Position numbers and translations under genes: made by a program
Assembly: GCA_900100095.1 (NCBI GenBank)
Contig: FMTN01000006.1
Location: 124,001-188,000 of the forward strand
Length of the DNA stretch: 64,000 nucleotides
From: Lachnospiraceae bacterium C10
GTDB taxonomy: Bacteria > Bacillota > Clostridia > Lachnospirales > Lachnospiraceae
Direction: 5' to 3'
The notes under the pieces: generated by a model
Told to the model about the DNA's origin: nothing
The model's input: only the letters and a program-made list of their open reading frames with translations
The model's database searches: none
Shown: piece by piece, positions 40,337 through 50,447 of the stretch
How the letters are laid out: the number at the start of each line of letters is the position of its first letter
Numbering within the stretch: position 1 is the first letter of the stretch

Positions 40337-40840
40337 TTAGGATGCACTTACATCATCAAGAATAGCTGTAACTTCAAAGATGGATACAAGTTCATTGCCA
40401 TTCTTTCCGATTCCGTTAATAAATAATGCGTCACTCTTACGAGAAGCCTTAACATTGCGATCAATTTCAGACTCCCCGAGATCAATTACTTCACGAACCT
40501 CGTCAACGAGTACGCCGACAAGCCCCTGTTCTTCCATTTTAAGAATGATAATTCGTGATTTGTTGGTAATCACATCATCCCCGAGGCCCATTTTTCTTCG
40601 AATGGACATAACAGGGACAATTTCACCACGAAGATTGATAATGCCGATGTAATGGTATTGAACCTTCGGCACTCTTGTAATCTTCTGCATTCTGCCAATA
40701 TTATCTACATAAGAGATATCCAGACCATACTGCTCATCACCGATCTTAACAACGATATACTGCTTCTTTTCTTCGTCTACCGGTTCGAGATCTCTACGCT
40801 TTACGTCTTTCTTCTCAAGTTCTTTCTTATCTTCAGCCAT
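40337..40840 (-). CDS. cheW: chemotaxis coupling protein CheW
   Basis: The 167-residue protein has a charged N-terminal extension (MAEDKKELEKKDVKRRDLEP) and a complete CheW SH3-like domain (QYIVVKIGDEQYGLDISYV, GIINLRGEIVPVMSIRRKMG, VDEVREVIDL). It links CheA to chemoreceptors. It lies 11 bases after cheA. Confidence 0.97.
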   Translation of the reverse strand: MAEDKKELEKKDVKRRDLEPVDEEKKQYIVVKIGDEQYGLDISYVDNIGRMQKITRVPKVQYHYIGIINLRGEIVPVMSIRRKMGLGDDVITNKSRIIILKMEEQGLVGVLVDEVREVIDLGESEIDRNVKASRKSDALFINGIGKNGNELVSIFEVTAILDDVSAS

Positions 40841-40851
40841 GGTAAACCCCC

Positions 40852-42984
40852 TTAAAACATTGCGTTAGCATCAAGGATTAATGCAACTTCACCATCTCCA
40901 AGGATGGTAGCACCGCTGATCATCTTATTATTATCAATCACCTTACCTAAGGACTTGATAACAATTTCCTGCTGTCCGATCAGATTATCAACTACAAGTC
41001 CTGCGTAATTATCGCCCTTCTTGACAATAACAACTGTCAGGTACTCAGGCTTTTCTTCCATCGGCTCACAATCAAGCACATCATCGAGATGAATCAGAGG
41101 GATTACAAGGCCTCTTAAGTAAATAACTTCCTTTGCCTGTACGTATTTAATATCACTTACAGGAATATTCTCGATATTCATGATGGAAGCCAGAGCAATG
41201 GCGTATTTCTCGTTGCGTACTTCAACCATGAGAGCCTGGATAATAGCCAGAGTAAGCGGAAGACGAATGGTAAAGGTTGAACCCTGACCAAGTGTTGACT
41301 TAACTTCAACATCTCCACCAAGAGCCTCAATATTGGATTTAACAACATCCAGACCAACGCCTCGTCCGGAAATATCGGTTACCTTCTTAGCCATGGAGAA
41401 ACTTGGCATGAAGAGGAAGTCGATAATTTCCTTCTGTGTCAGATTCTCAGCATCTTCTTCTGATACAAGGCCACGCTCAACTGCTTTTGCCTTTACTCTT
41501 TCGGTATCAATTCCGCCACCGTCATCTCCTACCTGGATAATAACGTTATTGCCCTCCTGGAACGCATTAAGGAAAATCGTTCCGTTTTCAGGCTTACCGG
41601 ATTTCGCACGCTTCTCCGGATCCTCAATTCCGTGGTCAGCTGAGTTACGAAGCAAATGCTGCAGAGGATCACCGATCTGATCAACTACGGTACGATCAAG
41701 TTCTGTCTCCTCACCGGTCATAACAAGTTCCATAGGCTTTTTGAGCTTACGTGACAGATCTCGAATCATTCGAGGGAATTTGTTAACCGTATTCTCGATA
41801 GGAACCATTCGAACTTTCATTACAGATTCATGAAGCGTTGTTGTGATTCTTTCGAGATATTCAATCTGTTCCTGGAAAGACTGACGGTCATAATCACCGG
41901 TACCTGAGTCAGAGGAACTGATGGATACCAGAGAGTTCTTAGCAATAATAAGCTCAGAAACCTGATTCATTAATGCATCAAGTTTTTCAATATCAACACG
42001 AACCGTCCGCGCTGTTACAGGCTTATTTGCATTCTTTTTATTATTTGCCGCTGCCGGCTTTTCTGCCTTTGCAGCCGGCTTCTCGACCTTTGCAGGAGCT
42101 GCTGCCGGTGCCTCTTCTGCTTTTGCAGGAGCTGCTGCTGGTGCTTCCTCTACAGGTGCTGCTTCAGCCTCTGTCTTCTGCTGATATGTTTCAGGTGTAA
42201 CCTTTCCACATTCGATGGTCTCAATCTCAGAAACAGCTGCAACAGCCTGCTGGATTGGCTCGATTTCACTGGTTGTGCTCATGATAAAAGAGAATGTAAA
42301 GTCAAACTTCTCATCTTCCACATCCTGTGCACTCGGTGAATAGAATAAAATCTCACCAAAATCCTCTACAGCCTTGAATACAAGGAAAGCTCTTGCCGCC
42401 TTTAACAGGCAATCCTTGTTAATATGAACGGAAAATCCGTAAAGGATGGAACCGCCTTCTGCTGCGTGCTTAAGCTTACCTAAATCTTCCTCGTCAAGGG
42501 TCAGACTCGTATAGGTAGCCGAACCATCTCCTTCTGCAGGAGCTGCTGCCGGTGCGGCCTCTTCTGCAGGAGCTGCTGCCGGTGCGCTTGATACCTGTCC
42601 GCCACCTTCGAGGAAATCATTTAATCTCTGAATCAAAGCAGCGTTATCTTCTTCACCTTCATTTGAAGTCTGCTTAACGGTATCAACATAGGCTTCAATT
42701 GCATCCAAGCAATCGAATAAGATATCAATGAGGGATGAATTTACCTTAACGGTATCATTACGTACCTCAGAGAATACATTTTCCATATCATGGGTCAGAT
42801 GCTGCATCTTCTTAAAGCCCATGGTACCAGCCATTCCTTTTAAAGAGTGAGCTGCACGAAAGATTTCATTGATGGTATCCTTGTTATCAGGCTCTTTCTC
42901 AAGGATCATAATATTATCGGAAAGTGCCTGAATGTGCTCATTTGATTCATCAATGAAAATATCAAGATACTGACTTACATCCAT
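40852..42984 (-). CDS. cheA: chemotaxis histidine kinase CheA
   Basis: The 710-residue kinase has all five domains. P1 carries the phosphorylated His46 (AAHSLKGMAGTMGF). P2 binds the response regulator (about 155-270). P3 is the dimerisation helix pair, P4 the ATPase (HLLRNSADHGIEDP N-box, VGDDGGGID and GRGVGLDVV G-boxes), and P5 the CheW-like domain (MVEVRNEKYAIALASIMNIE). Two Ala/Pro/Glu-rich linkers (about 130-150 and 280-325), encoded by short tandem DNA repeats, flank P2. It phosphorylates CheY. Confidence 0.98.
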   Translation of the reverse strand: MDVSQYLDIFIDESNEHIQALSDNIMILEKEPDNKDTINEIFRAAHSLKGMAGTMGFKKMQHLTHDMENVFSEVRNDTVKVNSSLIDILFDCLDAIEAYVDTVKQTSNEGEEDNAALIQRLNDFLEGGGQVSSAPAAAPAEEAAPAAAPAEGDGSATYTSLTLDEEDLGKLKHAAEGGSILYGFSVHINKDCLLKAARAFLVFKAVEDFGEILFYSPSAQDVEDEKFDFTFSFIMSTTSEIEPIQQAVAAVSEIETIECGKVTPETYQQKTEAEAAPVEEAPAAAPAKAEEAPAAAPAKVEKPAAKAEKPAAANNKKNANKPVTARTVRVDIEKLDALMNQVSELIIAKNSLVSISSSDSGTGDYDRQSFQEQIEYLERITTTLHESVMKVRMVPIENTVNKFPRMIRDLSRKLKKPMELVMTGEETELDRTVVDQIGDPLQHLLRNSADHGIEDPEKRAKSGKPENGTIFLNAFQEGNNVIIQVGDDGGGIDTERVKAKAVERGLVSEEDAENLTQKEIIDFLFMPSFSMAKKVTDISGRGVGLDVVKSNIEALGGDVEVKSTLGQGSTFTIRLPLTLAIIQALMVEVRNEKYAIALASIMNIENIPVSDIKYVQAKEVIYLRGLVIPLIHLDDVLDCEPMEEKPEYLTVVIVKKGDNYAGLVVDNLIGQQEIVIKSLGKVIDNNKMISGATILGDGEVALILDANAMF

Positions 42985-42987
42985 TTG

Positions 42988-44106
42988 CTATACCCCCAAT
43001 TCTTTACTGATAGAATTTGCGATTTCACTAAGAGGAACAACCTCATCAGACAATCCCATCTGGGCCGCTGACTTCGGCATACCATAAACAACACAAGAGG
43101 CCTCATCCTGGGTAATGGTATAGACTCTCTTTGCTTGTCTAAGTCCTGCGATTCCTTTCGAACCGTCTGCCCCCATACCGGTCATAACAACACAGAGAAT
43201 ATTCTCCTGCATAATATCACGGAGGGAGTCATACATTACATCTGCACACGGCCGAAGATTATTTACCGGTGGACCGTCATACACATGACATTTCATAACG
43301 CCACGACTTTTTTCTTCGATTGTCAGATGTCGTCCACCGGGAGCAATATAAATCCAGTCCGGTTTTAATATTTCTCCGTCTTCTGCTTCTTTTACATGAA
43401 CCTTCGCATCGCTGTCAATACGCTCTGCAAGAGAGGCTGTAAACCCCTTCGGCATGTGCTGTACAACAACAACCGGGACACCGATATGCTCCGGAAGCTT
43501 TGGAATCATTGCATGAAGCGCCTGTGGTCCGCCGGTTGAACATGCAATTGCAACCAGCTTGTACTGACCGGCCCACTGGCTCGGTCTCTTTTTAAAATTC
43601 GAAGTAAATGTAGCCACACTAACAGAATCATTCGTCCCTTTCGCTGGCTTACGAACACCGGCCGGTGCCGCTGGTTTTGCTGTCGATTTAAAACGAAGTG
43701 TCCGACTTCTATTGACAGCTGCCATCAAAGCATTTTTCAGGCTTTGCGAAAAGGTTCGCAAATCTTCATCTGTCCTAAAATGATATGGACGAACAACCAA
43801 ATCAACTGCTCCGCTATCCAAGGCAGAAACTGTCACCTCCCGATCCTCTTTTATCGAAGATGAAATGGCAACAATCGGAATAAGGGAACCCTTGGCTTTC
43901 AGCTGCTTTAACACTTCAAGCCCTGTCATTCTGGAAAGATGAATGTTCATTGTAGCCGCATCATATTTCTTGCTGGCAAGCATGCGCAAGGCGGATTCGC
44001 CATCTGCACATATGTCTGCCGCACGAAATCCTTGAATTGAGTTGATTATATCACACATGTGTTTTCTCATGAGTGCAGAGTCATCGACAATTAAAATATT
44101 ATACAT
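42988..44106 (-). CDS. cheB: CheB methylesterase with degenerate receiver domain
   Basis: The 372-residue protein has a receiver domain (1-120), a linker and the methylesterase domain (from about 183) with its Ser in ACSTGGPQAL, His in VVQHMPKGF and Asp in MTGMGADGSKG. The esterase looks active. The receiver keeps the acidic pair Asp8-Asp9, but the phospho-acceptor Asp is replaced by Asn54 (codon AAC, complement of 43945-43947; ATMNIHLSRM where family members have TLDVEMPxM), and the conserved Lys is Arg106 (LVVRP). Control by CheA phosphorylation is therefore doubtful. It lies 3 bases before cheA; no cheR gene is seen in the window. Confidence 0.95.
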   Translation of the reverse strand: MYNILIVDDSALMRKHMCDIINSIQGFRAADICADGESALRMLASKKYDAATMNIHLSRMTGLEVLKQLKAKGSLIPIVAISSSIKEDREVTVSALDSGAVDLVVRPYHFRTDEDLRTFSQSLKNALMAAVNRSRTLRFKSTAKPAAPAGVRKPAKGTNDSVSVATFTSNFKKRPSQWAGQYKLVAIACSTGGPQALHAMIPKLPEHIGVPVVVVQHMPKGFTASLAERIDSDAKVHVKEAEDGEILKPDWIYIAPGGRHLTIEEKSRGVMKCHVYDGPPVNNLRPCADVMYDSLRDIMQENILCVVMTGMGADGSKGIAGLRQAKRVYTITQDEASCVVYGMPKSAAQMGLSDEVVPLSEIANSISKELGV

Positions 44107-44864
44107 TAGCCACCCTGTTCTTTTCTACGGATTTTCCGCTGTTCTTCAAATACAAATTGTATGATCTTCTCACGAAAACTGTTATTTCTAAAAATAAATT
44201 TCAGACGGTATGCATAATTATGCTGTTCACTGTCGTATGTTTTCTCCAGCACTTCGCATACCAACTGGGATTCTGTACCTGTCTCCTCGTCCGTTTCCTG
44301 ATCCCTCTGAAAATTGACCCGTAGTAATAAATATGCGGTATCTTCCAGATCCAGTGAGGTGACAAAATGTGCTCCACCACCACTGATATTGGTTATTGTC
44401 CCATGTCCTACAGGATGTCCTTCATCCATTGTCTGTCGGGCAAACTCCTCATAATCCGTAATGGTATCAATCGGCAGGTCCTTATCACCTAAGGAAATAC
44501 AAAGAGCCGGCAGGAAACATTCCAATCTGAAATATTCTCTTCTCTGAAACCGTTCCAGTGAACTTGTCAACTCTACGTCCATCAGGAAAAATCCGGCCTT
44601 TTTGTATCGTTTTATCACGTGGCCAACCGCCATTAAAAATCCGGTATTGGTAGAAAAAATAAATTCATACCGTATTTCACCGGGCAATGTGATAAGTTTA
44701 CGTTCAACAATCGGAAGTTCTAATACAAGTGTTCCGTCATCTTTTATATCGTGCAGAACAGTCTGATATCGTGTAGCTTCTTTACCGGAGTTCTGTTCTC
44801 TTGATACCTCCTGAACCGGACTTATCGTAACTTTTGCTCCGGGTTTTAATTGTTCAGTTTTCAT
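44106..44864 (-). CDS. PilZ-domain flagellar brake-like protein (YcgR/MotI type)
   Basis: The 252-residue protein has an N-terminal YcgR_2-like domain (about 1-95; PGEIRYEFIFSTNTGFLM) and a C-terminal PilZ domain with the cyclic-di-GMP-binding RxxxR in FQRREYFRLEC and the N-x-S-x-x-G motif in ITNISGGGAHF. Such proteins slow or stop the motor when cyclic-di-GMP is high by contacting the stator or switch. It lies between flhG and cheB, and its stop overlaps the cheB ATG by one base. Confidence 0.9.
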   Translation of the reverse strand: MKTEQLKPGAKVTISPVQEVSREQNSGKEATRYQTVLHDIKDDGTLVLELPIVERKLITLPGEIRYEFIFSTNTGFLMAVGHVIKRYKKAGFFLMDVELTSSLERFQRREYFRLECFLPALCISLGDKDLPIDTITDYEEFARQTMDEGHPVGHGTITNISGGGAHFVTSLDLEDTAYLLLRVNFQRDQETDEETGTESQLVCEVLEKTYDSEQHNYAYRLKFIFRNNSFREKIIQFVFEEQRKIRRKEQGG

Positions 44865-44885
44865 ACTATACCCTCATCATTAGCA

Positions 44886-45764
44886 TTAAGCACGGTGTAA
44901 AAAACTATCAAAGAAACGTGTGATTCCAAAACCATGAATCTGCGGCTCATCTTCTTCGACATCCATAAGCTTTGCAGCCAGATGTGAGAACGCTCTGCTG
45001 CTCTTGGCCATAGGGGAATCCAACGACACAATCTGCTGCGTTCTCACAGCTTTCTCAAGGGAATGATCCTGCGGAATCATTCCAAGATAGGAAATCTCTC
45101 CGCCAAGGAATCTGTGTACAACAGAATTAAGCTTATCGTAGACCGCCTTGCCTTCTGTCTCAGAAGTCACTTTGTTCGCTACAAGATGTACCTTTGTTTC
45201 TTCTTTGATAAATTCTGAATTCTTAAACGTTGCCTTCATTAATGAATAGGAATCTGTAATGGAGCTAGGCTCCGGTGTTGAAACCAGTAACACCTCCGGT
45301 GAAGCTAAAACAAAATCCAGTACCTGGGCCGAAATACCGGCTCCTGTATCCACGATCAACACATCGCAGAGCTGTTCTAACTTATGAAGGGATGAAACAA
45401 GGAAATGAACCTGTTCCACCGAAAGATTATTCAATCCTAAAATTCCGCTTCCCCCGGATATAAAACCGATCCCCAATGGTCCAGCCGTAATGATATCTTC
45501 GATGGATTTCCCTCCGTATATCATATCCGACAAATTATATTTCGGAACCGTTCCAAACATTACCTCAACATTGGCAAGTCCAAAATCCGCGTCAAATATA
45601 ATGACACGCTTTCCCATGTTGGAAAAAGCCACAGCCAGATTTACGGCCAGATTGGATTTTCCAACACCACCCTTACCACTGGTAATGGTGATGACTCTTG
45701 CTGATTTCCCATCCTGTCGGTTCTGCATTTTGACAACATTTCTTAGTCCTTCTGCCTGATCCAT
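44886..45764 (-). CDS. flhG: FlhG (YlxH), MinD-like ATPase of flagellar placement
   Basis: The 292-residue protein has the N-terminal DQAEGLR motif that activates the FlhF GTPase, the deviant Walker A SGKGGVGKSNLAVNLA, DADFGLANVEVMFG and the switch block VDTGAGIS. A C-terminal amphipathic end (FFDSFLHRA) fits membrane binding. It controls flagellar number and position with FlhF, whose gene overlaps by one base. Confidence 0.96.
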   Translation of the reverse strand: MDQAEGLRNVVKMQNRQDGKSARVITITSGKGGVGKSNLAVNLAVAFSNMGKRVIIFDADFGLANVEVMFGTVPKYNLSDMIYGGKSIEDIITAGPLGIGFISGGSGILGLNNLSVEQVHFLVSSLHKLEQLCDVLIVDTGAGISAQVLDFVLASPEVLLVSTPEPSSITDSYSLMKATFKNSEFIKEETKVHLVANKVTSETEGKAVYDKLNSVVHRFLGGEISYLGMIPQDHSLEKAVRTQQIVSLDSPMAKSSRAFSHLAAKLMDVEEDEPQIHGFGITRFFDSFLHRA

Positions 45765-47212
45765 CAGTCACCTCCCAACAGGTTTTTCACCAGCTTCTGA
45801 GCATCCAGAACTTCAATATCTTCCGGAACATTCTGCCCATTTGTAATATATGACAATGGAGCATCACAGTACATACGAATATTAAAAATATTGCCATAGT
45901 AGTTTGTCTCATCCAGCTTTGTAAATATCAGATTAAAATCTGTAAAGCTTCGATAGGAATCGACAATCATCTTAAGGTCCTTATACTTTGTCGTTGCGGA
46001 AAGAACCAGATATACCTGTTTGTCATATTTTTCCGGTACCGCTTCAAGCAACGCCTTAAGCGAAGCACGCTGTGTCTCATTCTTGTGTGAAAAACCAAGG
46101 GTATCGACAAGAATTAGATCACACTCCTTATATTCACCAATTTCCTTCTTTAAATCTTCCGGAGATAACAGCACCACGGAGTCCACTTCCAGGATATTGG
46201 CATAAACCGAAAGCTGTTCTGCTGCAGCGATACGAAAGGTGTCCGCTGTAAGAAAAGCAACTTTCTTGTGCTCAGATATTTTGTAGCGGCTTGCCAGCTT
46301 TGCAAGGGTTGTTGTTTTGCCAACACCGGTAGGTCCAATTAAAAATACAACAGCCGGCTTTTTCTCAAAGGAAATCTCCTTTGGTTGACCGATCTTAAGT
46401 GCCATCTTCTGATATACATTGGATATAATATAATCCATGCTGTTTCCGGCTGAGATCAAACGATCAACATCGGATAACATAAGGTTGACATATTTCTCAT
46501 CCACCTCATGTTCCAGCAGGATATTGTAAACCATTTTTACGAAGCCGATATATTCCTTTGCACCTTCACCAAAGAGGGAAGCTGCCGGCTGAGACGGCAT
46601 GGAATCATTATGTGTCTGATGGGTTACTTCCTGAGGTTTTACAGCTGCAACCGGCTGAGGCGATACATTTGGAATCTGTTTGGCATGAATCACCTTCTGC
46701 TCCGGATTAAAATCCTTTACATCGGAAACATCAATATTTCTTGCTCCAATCACTTCTCCGACTTCTTTAAAGGCACTTTCCAATGCCTTTGCATCCAGAG
46801 TATTCTCTGTCTCCTTAAACGCCTTATGCTCGGTTACAGGCGCGACATCCTGCTTTGTCTGCTTTGCATAAACAGAAAGAGCGGAAGGTGCCTGCTCCAT
46901 ATCTCCTCCGGCCGGAGGAATCACTATTTTCTCATCTGCTACAGCAGAGAAATTTGCATTGGAAGCAGCTGCCGCCTTGGCATTTTTAATCTTCTTGTCT
47001 TCCTCATCATGTCTTCTCTCATATGTATATGGCTCAGACAAATCATCTTCAATTGCACCGGTTACTTCAAAGGTGCTTTTGCGAAAAACGCCAAAGAGAC
47101 CTGCAGGATGAATCTCCTTCACATTCATGATCACAACCTGTGGTCCAAGATCAGCCTTCGCCTTTTCAATTGCCTCTTCCCGGGTCTTGCCGGTATACTT
47201 ATTGATTGTCAT
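45764..47212 (-). CDS. flhF: FlhF, SRP-type GTPase of flagellar placement
   Basis: The 482-residue protein has the B domain at its start (KYTGKTREEAIEKAKADLGP, VIMNVKEI), a long variable linker, then the NG GTPase with FLIGPTGVGKTTTLAKLASRY (G1), TADTFRIAAAEQL, LILVDTLGFSHKN (G3) and IFTKLDETNYYGN (G4). It localises new flagella with FlhG. It starts directly after flhA. Confidence 0.97.
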   Translation of the reverse strand: MTINKYTGKTREEAIEKAKADLGPQVVIMNVKEIHPAGLFGVFRKSTFEVTGAIEDDLSEPYTYERRHDEEDKKIKNAKAAAASNANFSAVADEKIVIPPAGGDMEQAPSALSVYAKQTKQDVAPVTEHKAFKETENTLDAKALESAFKEVGEVIGARNIDVSDVKDFNPEQKVIHAKQIPNVSPQPVAAVKPQEVTHQTHNDSMPSQPAASLFGEGAKEYIGFVKMVYNILLEHEVDEKYVNLMLSDVDRLISAGNSMDYIISNVYQKMALKIGQPKEISFEKKPAVVFLIGPTGVGKTTTLAKLASRYKISEHKKVAFLTADTFRIAAAEQLSVYANILEVDSVVLLSPEDLKKEIGEYKECDLILVDTLGFSHKNETQRASLKALLEAVPEKYDKQVYLVLSATTKYKDLKMIVDSYRSFTDFNLIFTKLDETNYYGNIFNIRMYCDAPLSYITNGQNVPEDIEVLDAQKLVKNLLGGD

Positions 47213-49276
47213 TTACGCTGCCACCATTCCTACGGACTGCAGTTCTACATCCGAATCAACTTCATTGTACGATACAACAATTAAATCTTCTAAATAATCC
47301 TCTGATAATTTCTTAAAGTACATTCTCACAATCGGGGAACATACAACAATTGGAGTTCTTCCAAGTTCTTCCATCTTAGCAACTTCTGCTTTCAGTGATT
47401 CCATAATGGAACGAATCCGTTCCGGATCAAGTGTAATATAGGCACCCTGCTCTGTCTGCTTAACAGAGGACATGATCTCCTGCTCGATCTTAGGATCCAC
47501 CGTAATAACCTGATTGGCTTCATTTGGCTCAAAGTATTTACTGCTGATAGCTCTCTTAAGTCCCTGACGGACATATTCTGTCAGGACATCGGTATCTCTT
47601 GTTGCCGAAGCGTGATCTGCAAGGATTTCGAAAATAGAAAGCAGATCACGAATCGAAACACCTTCTGCAAGGAGGTTGGCCAGTACTTTCTGGATTTCTC
47701 CAAGGTTAAGTTCTGCAGGGGTAAGCTCCTCCACCAGTACAGGATTTGTCTGTTTAAGATTGTCAACAAGGTTCTGTACATCCTGACGGGTAAGAAGTTC
47801 TGCAATATGAGAACGAATGACCTCTGTCAAATGTGTTGCAATGATCGATGGAGGATCTACAACCGTATATCCCAGAGACTCGGCTCTTTCTCTCTGTCCC
47901 TCTGTAATCCATTGCGCCGGCAGATGGAAGGACGGCTCAAAGGTCGGGATACCGGTAATTTCTTCCTGAACATATCCCGGATTCATAGCCATATAGTGGT
48001 CAAATAAAATCTCACCCTCTGCAACCTGAATTCCTTTGATCTTAATCACATACTGGTTCGGATTCAGCTGGATATTGTCTCTTAGTCGTATAATCGGAAC
48101 AACGGTTCCCAATTCCAGCGCAATCTGACGACGGATCATAACCACACGATCCAGTAAGTCACCACCCTGATTCACATCAGCGAGAGGGATGATTCCATAA
48201 CCGAATTCCAGCTCAATCGGATCAACCGAAAGAAGGGATACCACGTTCTCAGGCTTACGGATTTCTTCTGCTTCTGTCTCCTCCTGCTCCACCTCTTCCT
48301 TGATGGATTCCTGTCCAATGGTTTTATTAAGATTATGTGCAATAATCAATAATGCAATACCAAAGGCTCCAAATAAAACGATGTTCAATGGTGTAACTAC
48401 ACCCAAAAGGATTAAGATTGTTCCTACAACGTTTAACACTTTCGGGAAACCAAACAACTGCTTGATCAGCTGACCTGAAAAATCTGCCTGCTTAGCACCT
48501 TTTGTAACAAGGACACCAGTTGATAGAGAAATCAATAAAGATGGAATGGAAGATGCAAGTCCATCTCCGATTGTAAGAACACCAAATTGATTTAAGGCAG
48601 ATGTAACATCCATCCCCTGTCTTGTGACACCCATAATAATACCACCGACAAGGTTAATTACTGTAATAATAAGACCGGCTGTTGCATCTCCCTTTACGTA
48701 TTTGGTAGCACCATCCATGGATCCGAAGAAGGATGACTCTTCCTGGAGTTTATCTCGTCTTCTCTTCGCTTCCTTCTCATCAATGGAGCCGGAGGAAACA
48801 TCTGCTTCAATTGCCATCTGCTTACCAGGCATGGCATCCAGTGTAAAACGTGCTGTTACTTCTGATACACGTTCCGTACCTTTATTGATAACAATAAACT
48901 GTATCAGAATCAGGATAATGAAAACGATGGCACCCATAACCAGATCGCCGCCACCTACGAAGGAACCGAAGGTCTCAACGACGTTACCCGGCTTACCGGT
49001 TGTAAGGATCAAACGAGTGGAACCTACATTCAACGAAATTCGAAAGATGGTTGTAAGCAAAAGCAGGGTTGGATAAAAGGACATATCCAACGGTTCTTTC
49101 ACAAACAGGGAATTAATCAGCACCGTCATTGCTACTCCGATATTAATAGCAAGACAAACATCCAACAGCCAAGAAGGAATAGGAACGATAAAGAAAACAA
49201 CCGCAGCCAAAAGGTACCCAGCTACACCTATATCGGTGAATTTAAGACCAGTGCGTTTCTCTAAGGTCTCACCCAT
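47213..49276 (-). CDS. flhA: flagellar type III export gate protein FlhA
   Basis: The 687-residue protein has an N-terminal membrane half with about eight helices and the FHIPEP-type block (EPLDMSFYPTLLLLTTIFRI), then LDAMPGKQMAIEADVSSG, and a cytoplasmic C-terminal half that docks export chaperones (PGYVQEEITGIPTFEPSFHLPA split over several blocks). It is the largest export-gate subunit. It lies between flhB and flhF. Confidence 0.98.
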   Translation of the reverse strand: MGETLEKRTGLKFTDIGVAGYLLAAVVFFIVPIPSWLLDVCLAINIGVAMTVLINSLFVKEPLDMSFYPTLLLLTTIFRISLNVGSTRLILTTGKPGNVVETFGSFVGGGDLVMGAIVFIILILIQFIVINKGTERVSEVTARFTLDAMPGKQMAIEADVSSGSIDEKEAKRRRDKLQEESSFFGSMDGATKYVKGDATAGLIITVINLVGGIIMGVTRQGMDVTSALNQFGVLTIGDGLASSIPSLLISLSTGVLVTKGAKQADFSGQLIKQLFGFPKVLNVVGTILILLGVVTPLNIVLFGAFGIALLIIAHNLNKTIGQESIKEEVEQEETEAEEIRKPENVVSLLSVDPIELEFGYGIIPLADVNQGGDLLDRVVMIRRQIALELGTVVPIIRLRDNIQLNPNQYVIKIKGIQVAEGEILFDHYMAMNPGYVQEEITGIPTFEPSFHLPAQWITEGQRERAESLGYTVVDPPSIIATHLTEVIRSHIAELLTRQDVQNLVDNLKQTNPVLVEELTPAELNLGEIQKVLANLLAEGVSIRDLLSIFEILADHASATRDTDVLTEYVRQGLKRAISSKYFEPNEANQVITVDPKIEQEIMSSVKQTEQGAYITLDPERIRSIMESLKAEVAKMEELGRTPIVVCSPIVRMYFKKLSEDYLEDLIVVSYNEVDSDVELQSVGMVAA

Positions 49277-49303
49277 CTTTTTCTCCTTTCCTATAGTTAA
49301 AAA

Positions 49304-50446
49304 TTAATGTCTCGGCTTCTTTTTATTATAAATGACGGCAAGCACCTCTGCAACTGCCTGATATAACTCAGGAGGTATTTGCTGCCCCACTTCAACCGTG
49401 GTATAGATTGCTCTTGCCAACGGTTTGTTTTCTACGATTTCAACGCCATGTTCGGTTGCCGCCTCTCGAATCTTTTGCGCTAAAAAGTCTTCTCCTTTAG
49501 CAACAACGACAGGGGCATTTGCCACTTCAGTGTCATATTTTACCGCAACAGCAATATGTGTCGGGTTTGTAATGACAACATCCGCCTGAGGAACCTGTTG
49601 CATCATGCGACGCTGTGACACTTCCCGCATTTTTTGTCTCTGCTGTCCCTTAATCTGAGGATCTCCTTCAGAATTCTTAAATTCATCTTTAACTTCCTGC
49701 TTTGTCATTTTAATATCTTTTTTGAACTTTCGTTTCTGATAAAACAGATCAACAAAGCCAATCAGAAGATAAATAGCACTGATACGAAGTCCTGTATCCA
49801 CCACAAGTTGTCCAACCAATGCAATGGCCTGAAATAAATCCAATTCATACAGAATAAAGATTTCATGAATATGGGTGGAAATAACAGAATAAGCCACCAC
49901 AAATATCATGGTGATCTTAGCGATGGATAAAAATAAATTAAACAGAGCCTGTTTACTAAAGATCCTCTTCATTCCATTGATTGGATTGAATTTATTCAGA
50001 TTCGGTTTCAACGGTTCGGTTGAAACTTTAAACTGGAACTGTAATCCGGTACCGAACAATGCAGAAAAAAAGCCTGCAAGCATAAAAGGAAGGACCAATA
50101 GCAGCATCTGAAGATATACATCTTTGAAAAGAGCATGCATGGACACAACCGTCGGTGTCCCTTTTTCAGAAGAAATATAGTCAGGAACCACGCTAGTAAA
50201 AATCCATTTGAAAATGGAGATAAAGCGTTCTCCCATTTGAAATGCCACGAAACGAAGTGTCAAAAAGAGTACAAACAATTCTATGGCAAATCCAAGCTCC
50301 TGGCTCTTTCCGACCTGACCTTTTTTACGGGTGTCAGAAATCTTTTTCGCTGTCGGCTCCTCTGTTTTATCATCACCGAAAAACTGAAGATCCAACTCCA
50401 AAAGCGGACAATATGCAACTGATTCAAATTCCTCTTGACTTAACAT
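49304..50446 (-). CDS. flhB: flagellar export switch protein FlhB
   Basis: The 380-residue protein has four membrane helices and the cytoplasmic autocleavage motif NPTH in VVITNPTHIAVAVKYD, which sets the change from hook to filament export. EEPTAKKISDTRKKGQVGKS is the family N-terminus. The ATG at 50446 lies 1 base after the fliR stop, with AGGAGG inside fliR 14 bases upstream. A TTG at 50470 extends the frame but lies ahead of that site. Confidence 0.95.
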   Translation of the reverse strand: MLSQEEFESVAYCPLLELDLQFFGDDKTEEPTAKKISDTRKKGQVGKSQELGFAIELFVLFLTLRFVAFQMGERFISIFKWIFTSVVPDYISSEKGTPTVVSMHALFKDVYLQMLLLVLPFMLAGFFSALFGTGLQFQFKVSTEPLKPNLNKFNPINGMKRIFSKQALFNLFLSIAKITMIFVVAYSVISTHIHEIFILYELDLFQAIALVGQLVVDTGLRISAIYLLIGFVDLFYQKRKFKKDIKMTKQEVKDEFKNSEGDPQIKGQQRQKMREVSQRRMMQQVPQADVVITNPTHIAVAVKYDTEVANAPVVVAKGEDFLAQKIREAATEHGVEIVENKPLARAIYTTVEVGQQIPPELYQAVAEVLAVIYNKKKPRH

Positions 50447-50447
50447 A

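Noticed and set aside
42530-42600. Near-identical tandem repeat in the DNA
   Set aside because: It encodes the Ala/Pro/Glu-rich linker of CheA, so it is explained as coding low-complexity sequence.
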